Shown here piece by piece: positions 23,119-34,448 of a DNA stretch of 63,101 bases. The DNA is from Chlorokybus atmophyticus (taxonomy: Eukaryota > Streptophyta > Chlorokybophyceae > Chlorokybales > Chlorokybaceae). Position 1 is the first letter of the stretch. The number at the start of each line of letters is the position of its first letter. The stretch is taken from NCBI GenBank assembly GCA_009103225.1, contig RHPI01001715.1, positions 381,898-444,998 on the forward strand, read 5' to 3'. Under the pieces are notes generated by a model. That model searched no databases and was not told the DNA's origin. It was given only the letters and a program-made list of their open reading frames with translations. A program made the translations under genes and the position numbers.

Positions 23119-23973
23119 TCACATGGGTAGAAAGCGCATGGGTCCAAGAATCATCAACACACAACTACTAGGTGTAGGTACAGTAACCTGCCTACTACAC
23201 CAGTCCGATAAAGTCATGCCCGCCACATTGCCTAACGCCATATCGTGAGCTGGCCTAGCGTCTCGTGATGGGGCTGCCCGTACAGCACCCGCCGTCAAAG
23301 CCAAGATAGCGGATGCCTGAGAATGCTGCAGGACGACCGAAACACGTTGCCGAATCTGGGCGACCAACCGCTGAATGAAGTGTCTCTCGAACTCGCGTGC
23401 ATCAGCCACTCGGCGAGCGCACAAGGACATCAACGCGATAGCCGGTGCTCCCAGCCAGCCATGAGTCTCATGGATGGCTTTAAAGATGAAGGTGTCGGAA
23501 TCGGTGTGATCGTGATACTTGGCCTTCTTCCTGCGCTCCGCTGCCATGGCCCCCGCACCCGGACGTGATTGGCAAGCCGTAACTGTCACATCCAACAGCA
23601 TGCGACTGTCGCTGCCTGACTCGCAAGCCACAATGTCCATACGCCTCCCCTGCTGCTCGTGCTCCAACAGTGGCAGTACACCTGTCACCTCACATCTCAC
23701 GACGTAACCCGCCTCCCGTAAGATTGCAACGAGGGTGTCGCGAAGAGCGTCATGAGTAGCTATGCGGTGCCCGTCCCGCATGCACATAGACAAGTGAGCA
23801 TCCCTCGCACTCAGCAGCGGATGACCACAGGCGCAGAAACAACTCCTTGGCATGCGCCTGCTCACTGTGTCGAAGCATACGGATTGTTGCATTGGGTTTG
23901 GGGGCCCAGTGCGATGAGGAGGTGCAACAGGAGGAGGAGGATGTCCTTGACGCCCGTCCCACAGCTGAACCAA
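23119..23973 (-). mobile_element. ORF with restriction-like endonuclease (RLE) signature, retroelement-derived
   Basis: An open frame of about 284 codons without a convincing ATG. It has a Cys/His cluster CFCACGHPLLSARDAHLSMC, then DGHRIATHDALRDTLVAI, then GRRMDIVACESG...LLDVTVT: R-x-D with a second Asp 15 residues later, followed by the Lys-rich ERRKKAKYHDH. This PD-(D/E)XK-like layout after a zinc-knuckle-like motif is typical of the C-terminal endonuclease of RLE-type non-LTR retrotransposons and related mobile proteins. No reverse transcriptase is visible upstream, so it would be a 5'-truncated remnant or a separate domesticated or viral-type nuclease gene. Stop at 23119. Confidence 0.5.
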
Positions 23974-24580
23974 GCCTACCTTGCAGCAACCTCGGTTGGC
24001 CGTTGACTGTGGCTACAAGAAGACTGGCTTGCCAGTGTTAGTCACGGCTCTAACTGTCAAGGGCCATGCACTAGGTATGACGACGAGCAACAAACGGCAA
24101 GAGGACACACGTAGTAGTAATCACGTAGAGATGTACGAGACATCGTGTGTACGTGTGTCTCCTCCTCCTGCACTATGCAGGAGGACAACCAAACGGCTGC
24201 GTCTTTGATGATGGGTAAGCTTCCACATGCTCGTGCAGTCAAGCGCAAACAACACCCACATTGCAAAACTGCCACAGACAGTCGTGGATGCGATTGTCCA
24301 CGACAAAGGTCCACGCGGGCATTGCTGCGGCACCAACGTCGGGAATCTGGTGTGTGTATGCGTATGTGTCAGCGTGCGCGTGTCTGCTTGTGGGCGGCGA
24401 GCAACACACACGCGCGCACGCGCACGCGTGCATGCATGCATCGCAGTGCGCTCGTATGTGCGTCGGCGTGTGTATGCGCATTGTTTGCACTGGAAAGCGT
24501 GCATGCGTGTGTGTGTGTGTGTGTCGCCGTGTGTTGTTGGAGTAAAGGTGGTCAGAATAGATCTGTTTACCTGCTTGCAG

Positions 24581-26303
24581 CCTGCGAGGTGGTGAAGCCG
24601 CCAGACTGGTTGAGGCTGCCGGAGGTGGAGCTCACAGAGGGGACATAGAAGGTGCTGACCGCTAACACACTGTAAGTGTGTGCAGTGCACAATCTTCATC
24701 GAGTGGAGCAAACATCTACCTTGTGTAAGCTGGCAAATACACTTCTCTCTGGACGGGTGGCTAATGCACAGGTCATCCGGCGAGGCCTAGCGCCAGATTC
24801 AGCTGGACAACAAGATGGAAGACGTCCGCTTGAGATAACGTTGTTATGACGATGAGGGTGATGATGGCGGTGATGTTGGTGGTGGTGATGATGTTGGTAG
24901 GGGCAGGTTTGACGTGAAGCTGGCAAGAAAGGTGGAGGGGACGAGGACGACTCCAAGCAGCTGTCAAGCGCGGTTCAACTTGAAGCGAGCAAGCACGGGG
25001 CACAGACCCACAACCAATCGAGTAAGGTGCGTCCCTGTCGCTGTTTTGCACACCTTCACACGTGTGTGTGTGCGCGTCAGCAAGCGTGCATGTGTGTGCG
25101 TCCAGGAGCAGATGCCCAGCGGCGGCAGAGCCGCCACGTCATCCTAAAACAATACCCAGAACGACAACATGACCACAACATAACCATGTAACAGCAGAGA
25201 CTGCAGCAAGCACTCAAGCTTGAAGTTTGGCAGCGGCAGCGGCAGCAAGCACGCAAAGCACAGCTAGGAGAGCAGCAACCTGCAAGCGATGCGGGATGGC
25301 GCGGGCGGGCAAGGTGATGGAGCAGATGGTGAACCGGAAGAACTCCCTTCTCGTGCTGTACTTGTTGTAGTGTCCATTGCTCCCCAAGTAACGCCTTCGC
25401 AGCCGAGGGGTGCTGGCGTGATGTGCCTCGACCTCCACCACCCGCAGCTCCACTGTTCTCGCCACGGGGCTGTACGATGTCACCGTTTGAGTGTACGACG
25501 TACGCACCAACTCAACATAATGCACCGGCGCCGCCCCATCTTTGTGTTTGGTACGCACAGGCAAACACAAAGACCCTGTCTGTCAGGTACACACCAACTC
25601 AACATCATGCACTTGTGCATCCACGCGCGCGCGCGCACACATGCACAGAGCGGTGCCGCCTGGGCACCCTACTGTTCCACCGTTTTTCACTGCGGTTAGA
25701 TGATGGCAAGGTCAGCTGCTGTATATTGAAATGCGCTTGAGAGGGAAGTGTGTATGTGTCTTGCTGTCTTTGCGTATAAGTGTGCGTTTTGCAAGCATGC
25801 ATGCGTAGACATGTGGACATGTGCATGTGCATGCGTGCGCATGTGGGCGTGTGCATGTGGGCGTATGCGTGTGTGGCAATACAGGCATAGAGACAGTTTA
25901 TTGACATCCACGGTGTATTCTACTGGAACTGACGGCACTCAACCAGGTTCACGTGTTCGACTTGAATGAGAACAAGCATGAGTCCATGTGCAGGCAGAAG
26001 GTTGTGCACAAGGCCAAGTTGACAAAGATGTTGTTGAACCCAAAGGTGAGTGTTTTTGGCCGTATGCTGTTGCCACAACTGGCACCCTGGGGGCAACTGT
26101 CACAGAGCATACCCCTTGCGCATTGTGTGTACAGGATTGCAGCATCTTGACGTGTTGGTTGGCGACAATTGCCGGCGTGTCAAAGCGCTAAAGCTTTTGC
26201 CAAATCTGTGCAAGCCAACCAAGTCGCAGAGCGGATGCATGCTGGCAGAGGTGGTGACCGCGAAGCCATCAACCATATGCTGGAGGAGGCCATTGCGCAG
26301 GTG
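24581..26303 (+). pseudogene. Decayed axonemal outer-arm dynein intermediate chain (DNAI1/IC78/ODA9-like)
   Basis: Blocks in the order of DNAI1: VVKPPDWLRLPEVELTEG, stop, KVLTANT (24581-24671); RFNLKRAST..TTNRVR (24960-25025); KVMEQMVNR (25308-25338); GVMCLDLH..VLATGLYDVTV, stop, VYDVR (25410-25505); AAWAPYCSTVF and LDDGK (25650-25710); VHVFDLNENKHESMCRQKVV (25947-26045); LDVLVGDNCRRVKALKLL, PNLCKPTK, then AERMHAG in another frame (26135-26303). Splice sites are still visible around several blocks, but there are in-frame stops (TAG 24646-24648, TGA 25488-25490), several one-base shifts, and the middle WD repeats are missing. The normal protein is an outer dynein arm subunit of motile flagella. 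This copy cannot make it. Confidence 0.85.
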
Positions 26304-27032
26304 AAACTCTACCAGTTATACCCAGTGGTAGTGGTTGTACTTGTGCTGCCAATACTGTGTGTCATACGTCGTGTACATCAGCGAGTGCTTTGGCAAATGC
26401 ACCCGGTTGCCATGATCACCTTAACCAAACAGACACCATGCCAACCATGCTCTCCTTGCCTGCAAGACTTGTACTTCCGACTAGTATGTCCAACCTGGTT
26501 CATGCATAGCTTTGCACCGGACCTGCTTGCGCAGGCATACACCAAATGCGAGACAAATCCCTTGCAACAAACAACTGGGCCAGCAGACCTGACATATATT
26601 ACACCAGTTGGGCGAGGCAAAAGGGGTTCAATGGTCGGCTTGAAGCATGCCAATCATATGCATGCACTTTATGAGATTGGCCAATCACACAACCAGTACC
26701 CGCTGGCGCACGCTCAACGCTGTTAGAGGGGTGCTTAAAGTAGTTGCTGCTACGCACGTTTTCTGGAACATGCAATGTGTTACTGTAGTACAAAACAACC
26801 ATTACTCTGTTGCCCTTGCAGGCGCGCATTTACAGGCAGTTGCAACCTGCAACTGGACTAGTTGGCTTGCAGATGTTGTTGCAGCCTGTGCAGTTATGCA
26901 AACAGAGGCTGTGGCTTCAATGATTTTAGGTCAGGATCCGGCAGAAAGTCCAAATGGTCACTGCACATGCACGGCACGAAATCTTAGACTTCCTGCGCAT
27001 GACCAGACCCAAATGTGCACCCATGCATCTGC
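26304..27032. other. Intergenic, no supported gene
   Basis: Convergent spacer between the dynein pseudogene and the ATP synthase-like gene. The long plus-strand frame running from 26169 is a continuation of the pseudogene in one frame and is not protein-like after 26300. Confidence 0.5.
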
Positions 27033-28000
27033 TTACCGTGCTTTTGCGGCGTGGATTGCTGACTCTGTGGCTGTACGAATATCCTTGATGGAGTTCACAG
27101 CCTCTTCAAACTTCAGTTCTTCCTCTAGTTGCTCCAGTGAAACCGACGCATACCTGAAGTTCAGTGTGATGTGCGAAGAATACCAACAGCGAAGCAAAAG
27201 CAGGGACCTCTGTTGACAGCATACATGCAATATATATGCTGTATAGCTTCTTGCAATACACGACAGAGCCATAAGATGTGCTCTTTGGCTCGCAGCATGT
27301 GGACTCACTTGCTATCCAGATCTTTGATCTCATTCAAGAATGAAGCCATGCCCTTGCTGTCAGAGAACTGCAAAGGCTTCCCCAGCGACTGCTCCACCTT
27401 GCCCAATGCGGACAGCAACTCGCGCTCAATGTCATGTGTGTTCACACCAAGTCTGTTATGCACACAGTTATGGCCTATCTGCCTTGAACACATTAGGCAA
27501 ATGGCGTGTTACGGTGCATATCGACTCTTGCATGTCCTGTACATACATGGAGCCAATGGGGCCAGTCTCCAAAATGAAGGTCCTCACGTCCTGTGAGTCC
27601 TCCTCTGCAGCATCCAGAAGCCGCTCCACCCGCTCCCCAAACGAAGGAATACCAACCCTGCATGTGACGTGAGCATACTACGCATGTTGCGCGCATGCCA
27701 TAACAGGAGAAAGCACACTTACTTTGCCTTCAAGTCATCCAGCGCCTTGACGTATGCTTTGACAGCCTTCTCATCAGACGGATCCATGGGCACCTTGATG
27801 CTCTGCCTTGCTTTCTCCAGCTCTAGAAACTGGTTCTGCTGCTCTTTGTACACCGCCAACACGAAATCATCCTCTGCTCCAGCTGCTGCTGCTGCGGACA
27901 GGTGGCGATAGGCTGCGTATACGGGCTGTGCCTTCACTCCTGACTGCAGCTGCGGCAGAAGGCGCCCCACCGCACCACGGAGGGCACGGGAGAGAGCCAT
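27033..28000 (-). CDS. Mitochondrial ATP synthase 24 kDa (FAd/MGP1)-like subunit
   Basis: Four exons close in phase: 28000-27723, 27657-27547, 27452-27309 and 27153-27033, giving 217 aa (Arabidopsis MGP1 is about 240). The N-terminus MALSRALRGAVGRLLPQL is Arg/Ala-rich, as expected for a mitochondrial presequence. Helical stretches follow the plant 24 kDa subunit: IKVPMDPSDEKAVKAYVKAL (plant: ID.ED..AVK.YAK), then LLSALGKVEQSLGKPLQF (plant: ALEKVEKEIKKPL), DSKGMASFLNEI and SLEQLEEELKFEEA. The plant protein sits in the peripheral part of F1Fo and is needed for male gametophyte function. Identity is low to moderate; placement rests on the ordered motifs. It is head-to-head with the gene at 28439; a telo-box AAACCCTAA lies at 28080-28088. 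Confidence 0.65.
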
Positions 28001-28438
28001 GACGACGATCACAGCTCCGCCTCCACCTTCCCCCTCGCCACCTGCTCCTCAACGACGTCCACCCCCACAGGCGTAAAACAAACCCTAATGAAACCAAGCC
28101 CTAATGCAAAGCTCAACCCGGCTCACCAGTTCCGAACGGGCTCTTACGATTCTGGTTTCACGCTCGTGGCTGACGTCTTCAGCAACAACGCTGCCGACAA
28201 TGCTGCTATAGCATTGAATTCATGCGGTGAATCTGATGTGACACGAGTTGCTTGACTCTCAAATCGTAGGCAAGCAAGGGTCAATAATGAGTCAATAAGA
28301 GGTGAGGTTCCGCAACAACGCTACCCACAACGCCTCCCATAGCCACTCAGTTTGTGGCCTGATGTCTTGGCATGGCTTGGCCTGGTCCGGGTTGGCCTGG
28401 GCGGTCAGGTCGTCCAGGCGGTCGGCCTGGCGTGCGTG
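28001..28438. promoter_or_regulatory. Divergent promoter with telo-box
   Basis: 438 bp separate the two ATGs. AAACCCTAA at 28080-28088 is a plant telo-box, and GCCCTAAT follows at about 28098. Telo-boxes are common upstream of plant genes for translation and mitochondrial biogenesis, which would fit the minus-strand gene. Confidence 0.45.
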
Positions 28439-30203
28439 ATGGAGTGCTGCCCGGCGCAAGAGCCGTCGGCGCCGTCGGCACCGCCTTGGTTTGCTAGCGG
28501 CGGAGGCGGCACAGGGGGAGGAGTAGGGTTAGCAGCAGCTGCTGCCGCAGATACGCCTGCCGTTGGACTGCGCTGGCTTGGGCCGAGCCAGCCTGCTTCT
28601 CCTGAGCAGGTGCGCAAGCGTTATTATAGTTGTACGCCAGAGCCTTTACTTGTGCAATTGAGCCTGGCGTTGCGTCGTTATTGCTCCTGCAGAAGCCTTG
28701 GCTAGGGTTTCACTGTGCCGCTGATAGCTGGCTGGCTTCTAAGTTGTTCACATGTGCAATGTTCGATTCCAAACGTCGGATTGGGCAAATTGCACGTTTT
28801 GCTGTTCGCAGTTCAGCACATAGCGAGCACACCTCCCTTGGTATACAGCGAACACATTGAATCGTCTTGATTGTGACATGTGACATCGTGTCTTCTCGGG
28901 GTGACAGCTTGGTTGATTGCATTTTAGCTTGTGATCATGCGCAAACGTCGCAGTGCATGTGCAATTACGCACAGCTAGTCGACATTGCTGCTGTCCGTGA
29001 GTGACTCATTGGCACTCGGACAGGTGTACCGGAGATTGTCTTCTCGTGCGGAGACCCCGCAAGACCATCTGGCACAGGCGCCAACTCTTGGCGTGCCCGT
29101 AGAGCGCGCAGAGCCAAGCACTCCCCAATGGCTTCCGCCTCCCTCCCGCCGTGGATGGTTGCGGCGCCGCACAGTGGCGACTCCCGCACCCTCGGCTTAC
29201 AGCCATGAATGCTTCTCAGGTATGCCACTGTTGCTGCAGTAGTGCAAGAGTCGTCAGCTCAGAATAACAGCAGCTTGTGCTTGTGTAGATGAGGTGCTGC
29301 CAGCGCAACAGCTGGACAGCTCAGAGTGGTGGGTGCTGGAAGACTTTTACCAACCAGCACAAGGGCTGCAGGACTCCAAACTGCAGGCATGTTAACTTAA
29401 CTAGGCTGCCTAGCTGCCTTCTTGCGTGAAATTGTTGTTCTTGCACATGTGCGGGTATGCCGTTACCGCCGTACAGCAAGTGCAACATGTCCAGCATGAC
29501 ATCTCGTCGGTATTATGATACTGCCGGATGGGCTTGTTCAGCTCAGTCCACAGCAGTGCTTACTGATTTGACGCATGGTAGTCACCGTGACAATTGCCAT
29601 GCAGGATTGGCAGGTGGTGCGGGAATGGGATCGGCGCGAAGCAGAGGAGAATGGCTTTGTTGTTGTAGAGGAGGACGATGTCAGTGATGCAATGGCAGCG
29701 TTCATTGCTGCATACCTCTCCACAATCCCAGATTATCAGGTCAGTAGCTGTAAAACTGTTATTGATAATCATCTCCAATGGTCGTGGCTAACCTTCATGG
29801 CTTGGTTGTCGCAGAAAATGTCACCGCAAGAGCTTTATAAAGGTCAGTCAGAGACCATTTGCAACATCCTTCTCTTGTTGTGCGGCATGCTTCAGATTGC
29901 TATTGTGGTGTAGAGTCCCACTGCTGTGTGCTTTGCAGCCCTGGACAACGCTCTTGGGGATGCTAGACCCATGCGATGGTCACAAAGGATGTGGCGCTGG
30001 GCAAAGGTTTTGCACCGCTACAAGTTCTACACGGATGTTGCTGTGAGGTACTTACAGCTTTTGCTGCCTTTAAATTATGCACTGCTGCTGCAGTACTGGT
30101 GTGACTTGATTGTTATGGCAGTGTGTACACCAATCCCCTGCTGGTGCGAGCAGCAGCAGTGGCAACGTGGATGTGCGTGCGCACGGCTATAAAGCTGCTA
30201 TGA
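28439..30203 (+). CDS. Conserved green-lineage protein of unknown function
   Basis: Exons: 28439-28609, 29024-29219, about 29290-29387, 29605-29739, 29815-29842, 29939-30047 and 30122-30203, about 272 aa. The N-terminus is Pro/Ala/Gly-rich and basic. The C-terminal 100 residues look like a folded domain: DVSDAMAAFIAAYLSTIPDY, KMSPQELYKALDNAL, RMWRWAKVLHRYKFYTDVAV and SVYTNPLLVRAAAVATWMCV, ending AIKLL. This resembles a small family of uncharacterised plant proteins (pattern MAAYIA..., MSPEELQ.AL, LW..GK, LY..P). The third intron appears to start with GC rather than GT (CAG/GCATGT near 29387); the phase only closes if that exon is 98 nt, so its edges are approximate. Function unknown. Confidence 0.65.
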
Positions 30204-30802
30204 TGGCTTCATACATATTGCGCTTGTACATCCCCTCTACTCTTCATTGCCGCTCAACGCAGCAGCTTTAGCGCAGCCTAGCATTACAACAGCCTATTTT
30301 GTACAGTGGTTGCAGTCTACGTCAGCTGGCAGAAATCAATAGCCTTGTGATGGACTATGTACAGTACAACTCCAGTTCTTCGGTCTCATATACAGCTCAC
30401 AATCACTGCGTGCCAGCTCTGCACGCGAAGGCCGTGTTAAATTCAAGCAAGCTGTGCACTACCGTGTCATTCATTGGGAATGTAATGGCATTATTTCGGC
30501 GGTCATCTTGTGCGTTTCTGAACCTGTTGTGTGAGGTGTGGTAGGTGAGCACGACGCGCTATGACCTCACCCGTGTACGCCGCTATTATTTGTCATACGC
30601 ACGCGCTCGTGTAAGCAGTGCCATACGCAATACAATCTTCGTGCAGCAGGCTGGAGGTGGGGGTGTGGCTGCATGCATTATGAATGTTGTGTAAACAACT
30701 TCTCCCTCATTTTCTCATGTTCCAATGCGCATGTGGGGTGACCGGCTACTGTTGTCGTTGCTCCTCACCCACGCCTACCTGCCTGATGTTGATGCTGCTG
30801 TT

Positions 30803-30845
30803 TCGCATTGCACATAACTAGCCTTCGCAACTATGTGCAATGCGA
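30803..30845. repeat. Perfect 14-bp inverted repeat, 15-nt loop
   Basis: TCGCATTGCACATA (30803-30816) and TATGTGCAATGCGA (30832-30845). It could form a stable hairpin; no neighbouring gene explains it. Confidence 0.85.
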
Positions 30846-31923
30846 TAGAGTCTCGCATGTGCAACTTGGATTGACCTTTGTGTAATTACCGTTTTTGCGT
30901 TTTATAAATGCAGTGCATATCCCATGCTTATGGCTATAAGGGGTATGCACAAGAAGCATATAACATGCTATCATACAATAGGTGCTTATAATACTTGGAT
31001 AGGATACAACTGTTAGCTGTAGCAGAGCAGGCGCTAGGCAAGACACAGGCAAAATGTGCAGGCAGAAAAGGCTGCAATGCACGACTGGGGGGCGGGAGAG
31101 GTAGGGTGAGAGGTAGGAAGTAGGTAGCACGTAGGTGCGTGTTAGAGCTCGGTGGTTGCGTGTGTAGTTGTGAGGTGAGTGACTTGCACTCTTCTTATAA
31201 TGATAATTGAATGCCCCATGCATATAATGGCATACGCATATGCTTGTCACATTCATTGTGATACACATGTAAGTCGTATGTACATATGGATTCGTTTTGT
31301 ACATGTCACGCTCAAAGGGCTGGCGCAAGTCACTCTATATTCCTTACTTACGTGGTAAGTAAGAGGGACCGAGTGAGGATTCCGCATGCCATGGTGTGTA
31401 GCACTTGGCATGTGTGCTTATGCGGTCAATCCTTGTCTACTTAGTAGCTAGGGCTATGCTGCACAAGGCACTGTATACCAGCACGCACATGGCTGTTTGG
31501 CCATATACTCTGCATGAGTTATGGAGTGCTAGTGCGGTGCCACTGGGGCAGCATAGGTGCTGCAAGTGGCAAATCGCAGGTCAGTCATGTGATATGCTAG
31601 TATGATGTGTTTGGACAAGCACGGGACGGGTTTTTGCATTTTGCAAATACTTGTTCTGTGTTTGAGAATTTGAAATTCGATAATCCCGAGGTTGATGTTA
31701 TGTGATGGGACAGGTCCTATGTGGACATTGTCAGCATGTGCTAGAAGGTCAGCACATGGTGACAAGGCCTTGGAAGTGCTGTGTGCCAGATCGGGAGAGC
31801 GGCAAGTGGTATAAAAGCTTAGTAGCAACCTTGAGTAGGGATCACAATGTGTTCACCACTCAAGGGCCACTTGTGTGTGGTGCCTGGTTGTAGCTGTTGA
31901 AGGGGCTCTCCCCCTCATCCCCA

Positions 31924-31955
<32 letters not shown>

Positions 31956-32032
31956 NNNNNNNNNNNNNNNNNNNNNNNNNNNNNNNNNNNNNNNNNNNNN
32001 NNNNNNNNGGGGGGGGGGGGGGGGGGGGGGGG
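31924..32032. other. Poly-G tract with assembly gap (N 31956-32008)
   Basis: About 32 G, 53 N, about 23 G. The true length of the homopolymer is unknown. Confidence 0.99.
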
Positions 32033-33510
32033 AGCTGTTGGAGGGCTGGCGGTCATCCTCTCCTACCGGACATTGGTGCTGTGTCTCCCCTCCACGAGGT
32101 GCTGCACGAGAGTGTGTTGTGCATGAGTTCTTGTGCTGGTGCATAAGTTGGTGAGGCTCATTATCAAGTGAGTAGTATTGTTACAATACATGTACAAGAC
32201 GGATGGCAATACCAGAAAATGATCATGACACGTTAAACACAAAGCACACATAGCCAACAAGCAGGCTAACACACGCTGTCAGTCGCTAAATGGTGGCACC
32301 GGGTGGGGCTATTACGCTATGCTAGGTGCACTAGCGTAAAGCCTAGAGAGCAAAGACCGAGGAAAGGGTGGAGGAGGGGGTCAAGGCAAGAGTAGAGGAC
32401 GACTGAATGGCAAAGTTTGCCACTACGCGTGGCGGCACATCGATCACTGAAGCCTTGATTGATAAATAGCATGCATAACTCGACCAAACAGGCCCGTGAG
32501 GTTTTACCCGTCGTCATGGCTGTAGTGCGCGACTTACACTTGTATTATTTGCAAGCACAACATAGCATCACACATGCAACCCTACCGTAATAGTAATAGC
32601 CGGCTCGTTTGAGTTTGAGACTCGTCATGCATGCGGGCAGGAAATCTGTTCCTCGCATAAAACTCATCCATAAACTCAAGTTTATTTACCTGTTTTCTGT
32701 ACCTTGTCTTCTTCTCACCTTTAGCCATCGCACAGTCATGTTGTACACATGCATGTATGATGTACCATATGTCATGCATTGCGTGTTCCAGAATTTGCCC
32801 CTTAGCTTCTGCATTAAGTGCTACAAAATATAACCATCTCTGCTCATAATTTTGTATCATGGATGGTAGCATACAGTCGCTTACACAATACCAAATGCTT
32901 AGCTCAGCAGACAACTGTAATACAGTCATACAGTCACAGCCATATCAGTCAACCTCAAGAACCCCAATCGACATGTAATTACTTTAAAAATGCCCTGATA
33001 GCGCAATTTACCTGCCAATGCCTGGTGGAACATGCTCCGTCAGTGCCTAGTCACAAAATGGTATTCGGTACTCATGATGTCTTGCAACTCTGTCGCGCAC
33101 GCACCAACGGCTTGCTCAAGCAAGTACCACCCCTGCATGCACGCCGACGCCAGACTACCAGGTACGCTGTGTACTTTACCAACATCATCATGACATGCTA
33201 TGTCCAGATATAGCAAGAGAGAGCCGGAGTAGTAGGTTTTGCCGTCAAACGGCGGTGCCATTGCATTGATTGGTGCATTCTGCTGACAACCCTAAACTAA
33301 CTAAGTAAGTTTTCTTGCAAGTTGTTCGCAGCAGGCAAAAAACGCAGTGCCTGGCGGAAAATATGCTCATCTGAACGAAGCGGTACACTGTGTGACGAGA
33401 ACGCTGCGCGGTTGCTCTTCTCCGTGTCTCACCCACCCACACATGCACATACACAGACACATACACGCAGAGAGAAGAAACCCAGCGACAGAAGCACACG
33501 GCGTTGGGGA

Positions 33511-34388
33511 ATGGGTGAAGGCAGGGGCGGCATGATGTTGGGCGCAACATCCGCCAACACGTTGTTCCTGCTGTCGTTGCTGAGCGTAGCAGCCTCCATA
33601 GGTAAGTATTTCAGCGCTTCTGCATGTACGCATACTTGTGTTTGTTCTTTATTCGTTGAGGGAAGGAGTCCATTGTCAGCACACCAGTTTGATGCACACC
33701 GCACTACCAACTGCACATCGCCATGTGTGACATGCTTCCATTGGCTGATGGGCTTGTGTGAACAACATGTGGTGTGTGCAGTGACCGCCCAAGACAGCAC
33801 GTGGGTGCAAGGGACAGGTAATTTGTCGTTACTGCTGCTGCAATTCAAGGACTTGTGAGGACTACATCTCTTTCTCCCAACCACTGACTGTGTGTTGTTC
33901 TGCAACGCCACATCTGGTTTTCAACACCACCTGGCCAACTGGCCACAGACTGGAAACGGTGTGATCACACGCTCAAGTGTGTGTGCGTGTGCGCGCGCAC
34001 GCGCGAGCGTGTGTGCGCATGCATGCCCACACACTTTTATGTACAATCGTGCGCTAACCTTGTTTAATGCAGAGTGCGCCAAGAGCCTGCTGTTCCAGCA
34101 GTCCCGAGCCCAAGACTACTCAACGTACAAGCACACCACAATCCAGGCCATCCCCGCGCAAGATGCCGTGCAGGTGTGTTGCTTTTGCTGCTGCTGCTGC
34201 TGCTGCTGCTAATGTTGTTTCCACATGAACGCCGCACACATTACCACACTTCGCTTATCGTCACAGCGTGTGTTGATACCACATGTATCTGGGTCAGGGG
34301 CCTGGCGCTCCACGGCCCGTCACGCTCTACACCGCGTCTCCCAACAGCCTCCAGAAACGCATCTACCAAGTGACCGTCATCGGAGGTA

Positions 34389-34448
<60 letters not shown>

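Larger units (their letters stand above)
30204..33510. other. Intergenic, no supported gene
   Basis: It contains hairpins at 30803-30845 (14-bp arms) and 31343-31363 (CTTACTTAC/GTAAGTAAG, 3-nt loop) and the G-run gap at 31924-32032. A minus-strand stretch at 32582-33261 has fragments such as MAPPFDGKTYYSGSL and VNKLEFMDEFYARN that could be exons, but I could not build a phased model. Confidence 0.4.

Noticed and set aside
25214-25570. Minus-strand frame with hydrophobic end (VAALLAVLCVLAAAAAA) as a membrane protein gene.
   Set aside because: It lies antisense to dynein pseudogene blocks whose order and splice sites are clear; the hydrophobic end is the complement of a CAG-rich coiled-coil remnant.
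30803-30845. Hairpin as a microRNA precursor.
   Set aside because: The stem is only 14 bp, too short for a miRNA precursor, and there is no sign of an extended fold.
32582-33261. Possible minus-strand gene (MAPPFDGKTYYSGSL...; VNKLEFMDEFYARN...).
   Set aside because: Fragments look protein-like, but no chain of splice sites kept phase and no family was recognised.
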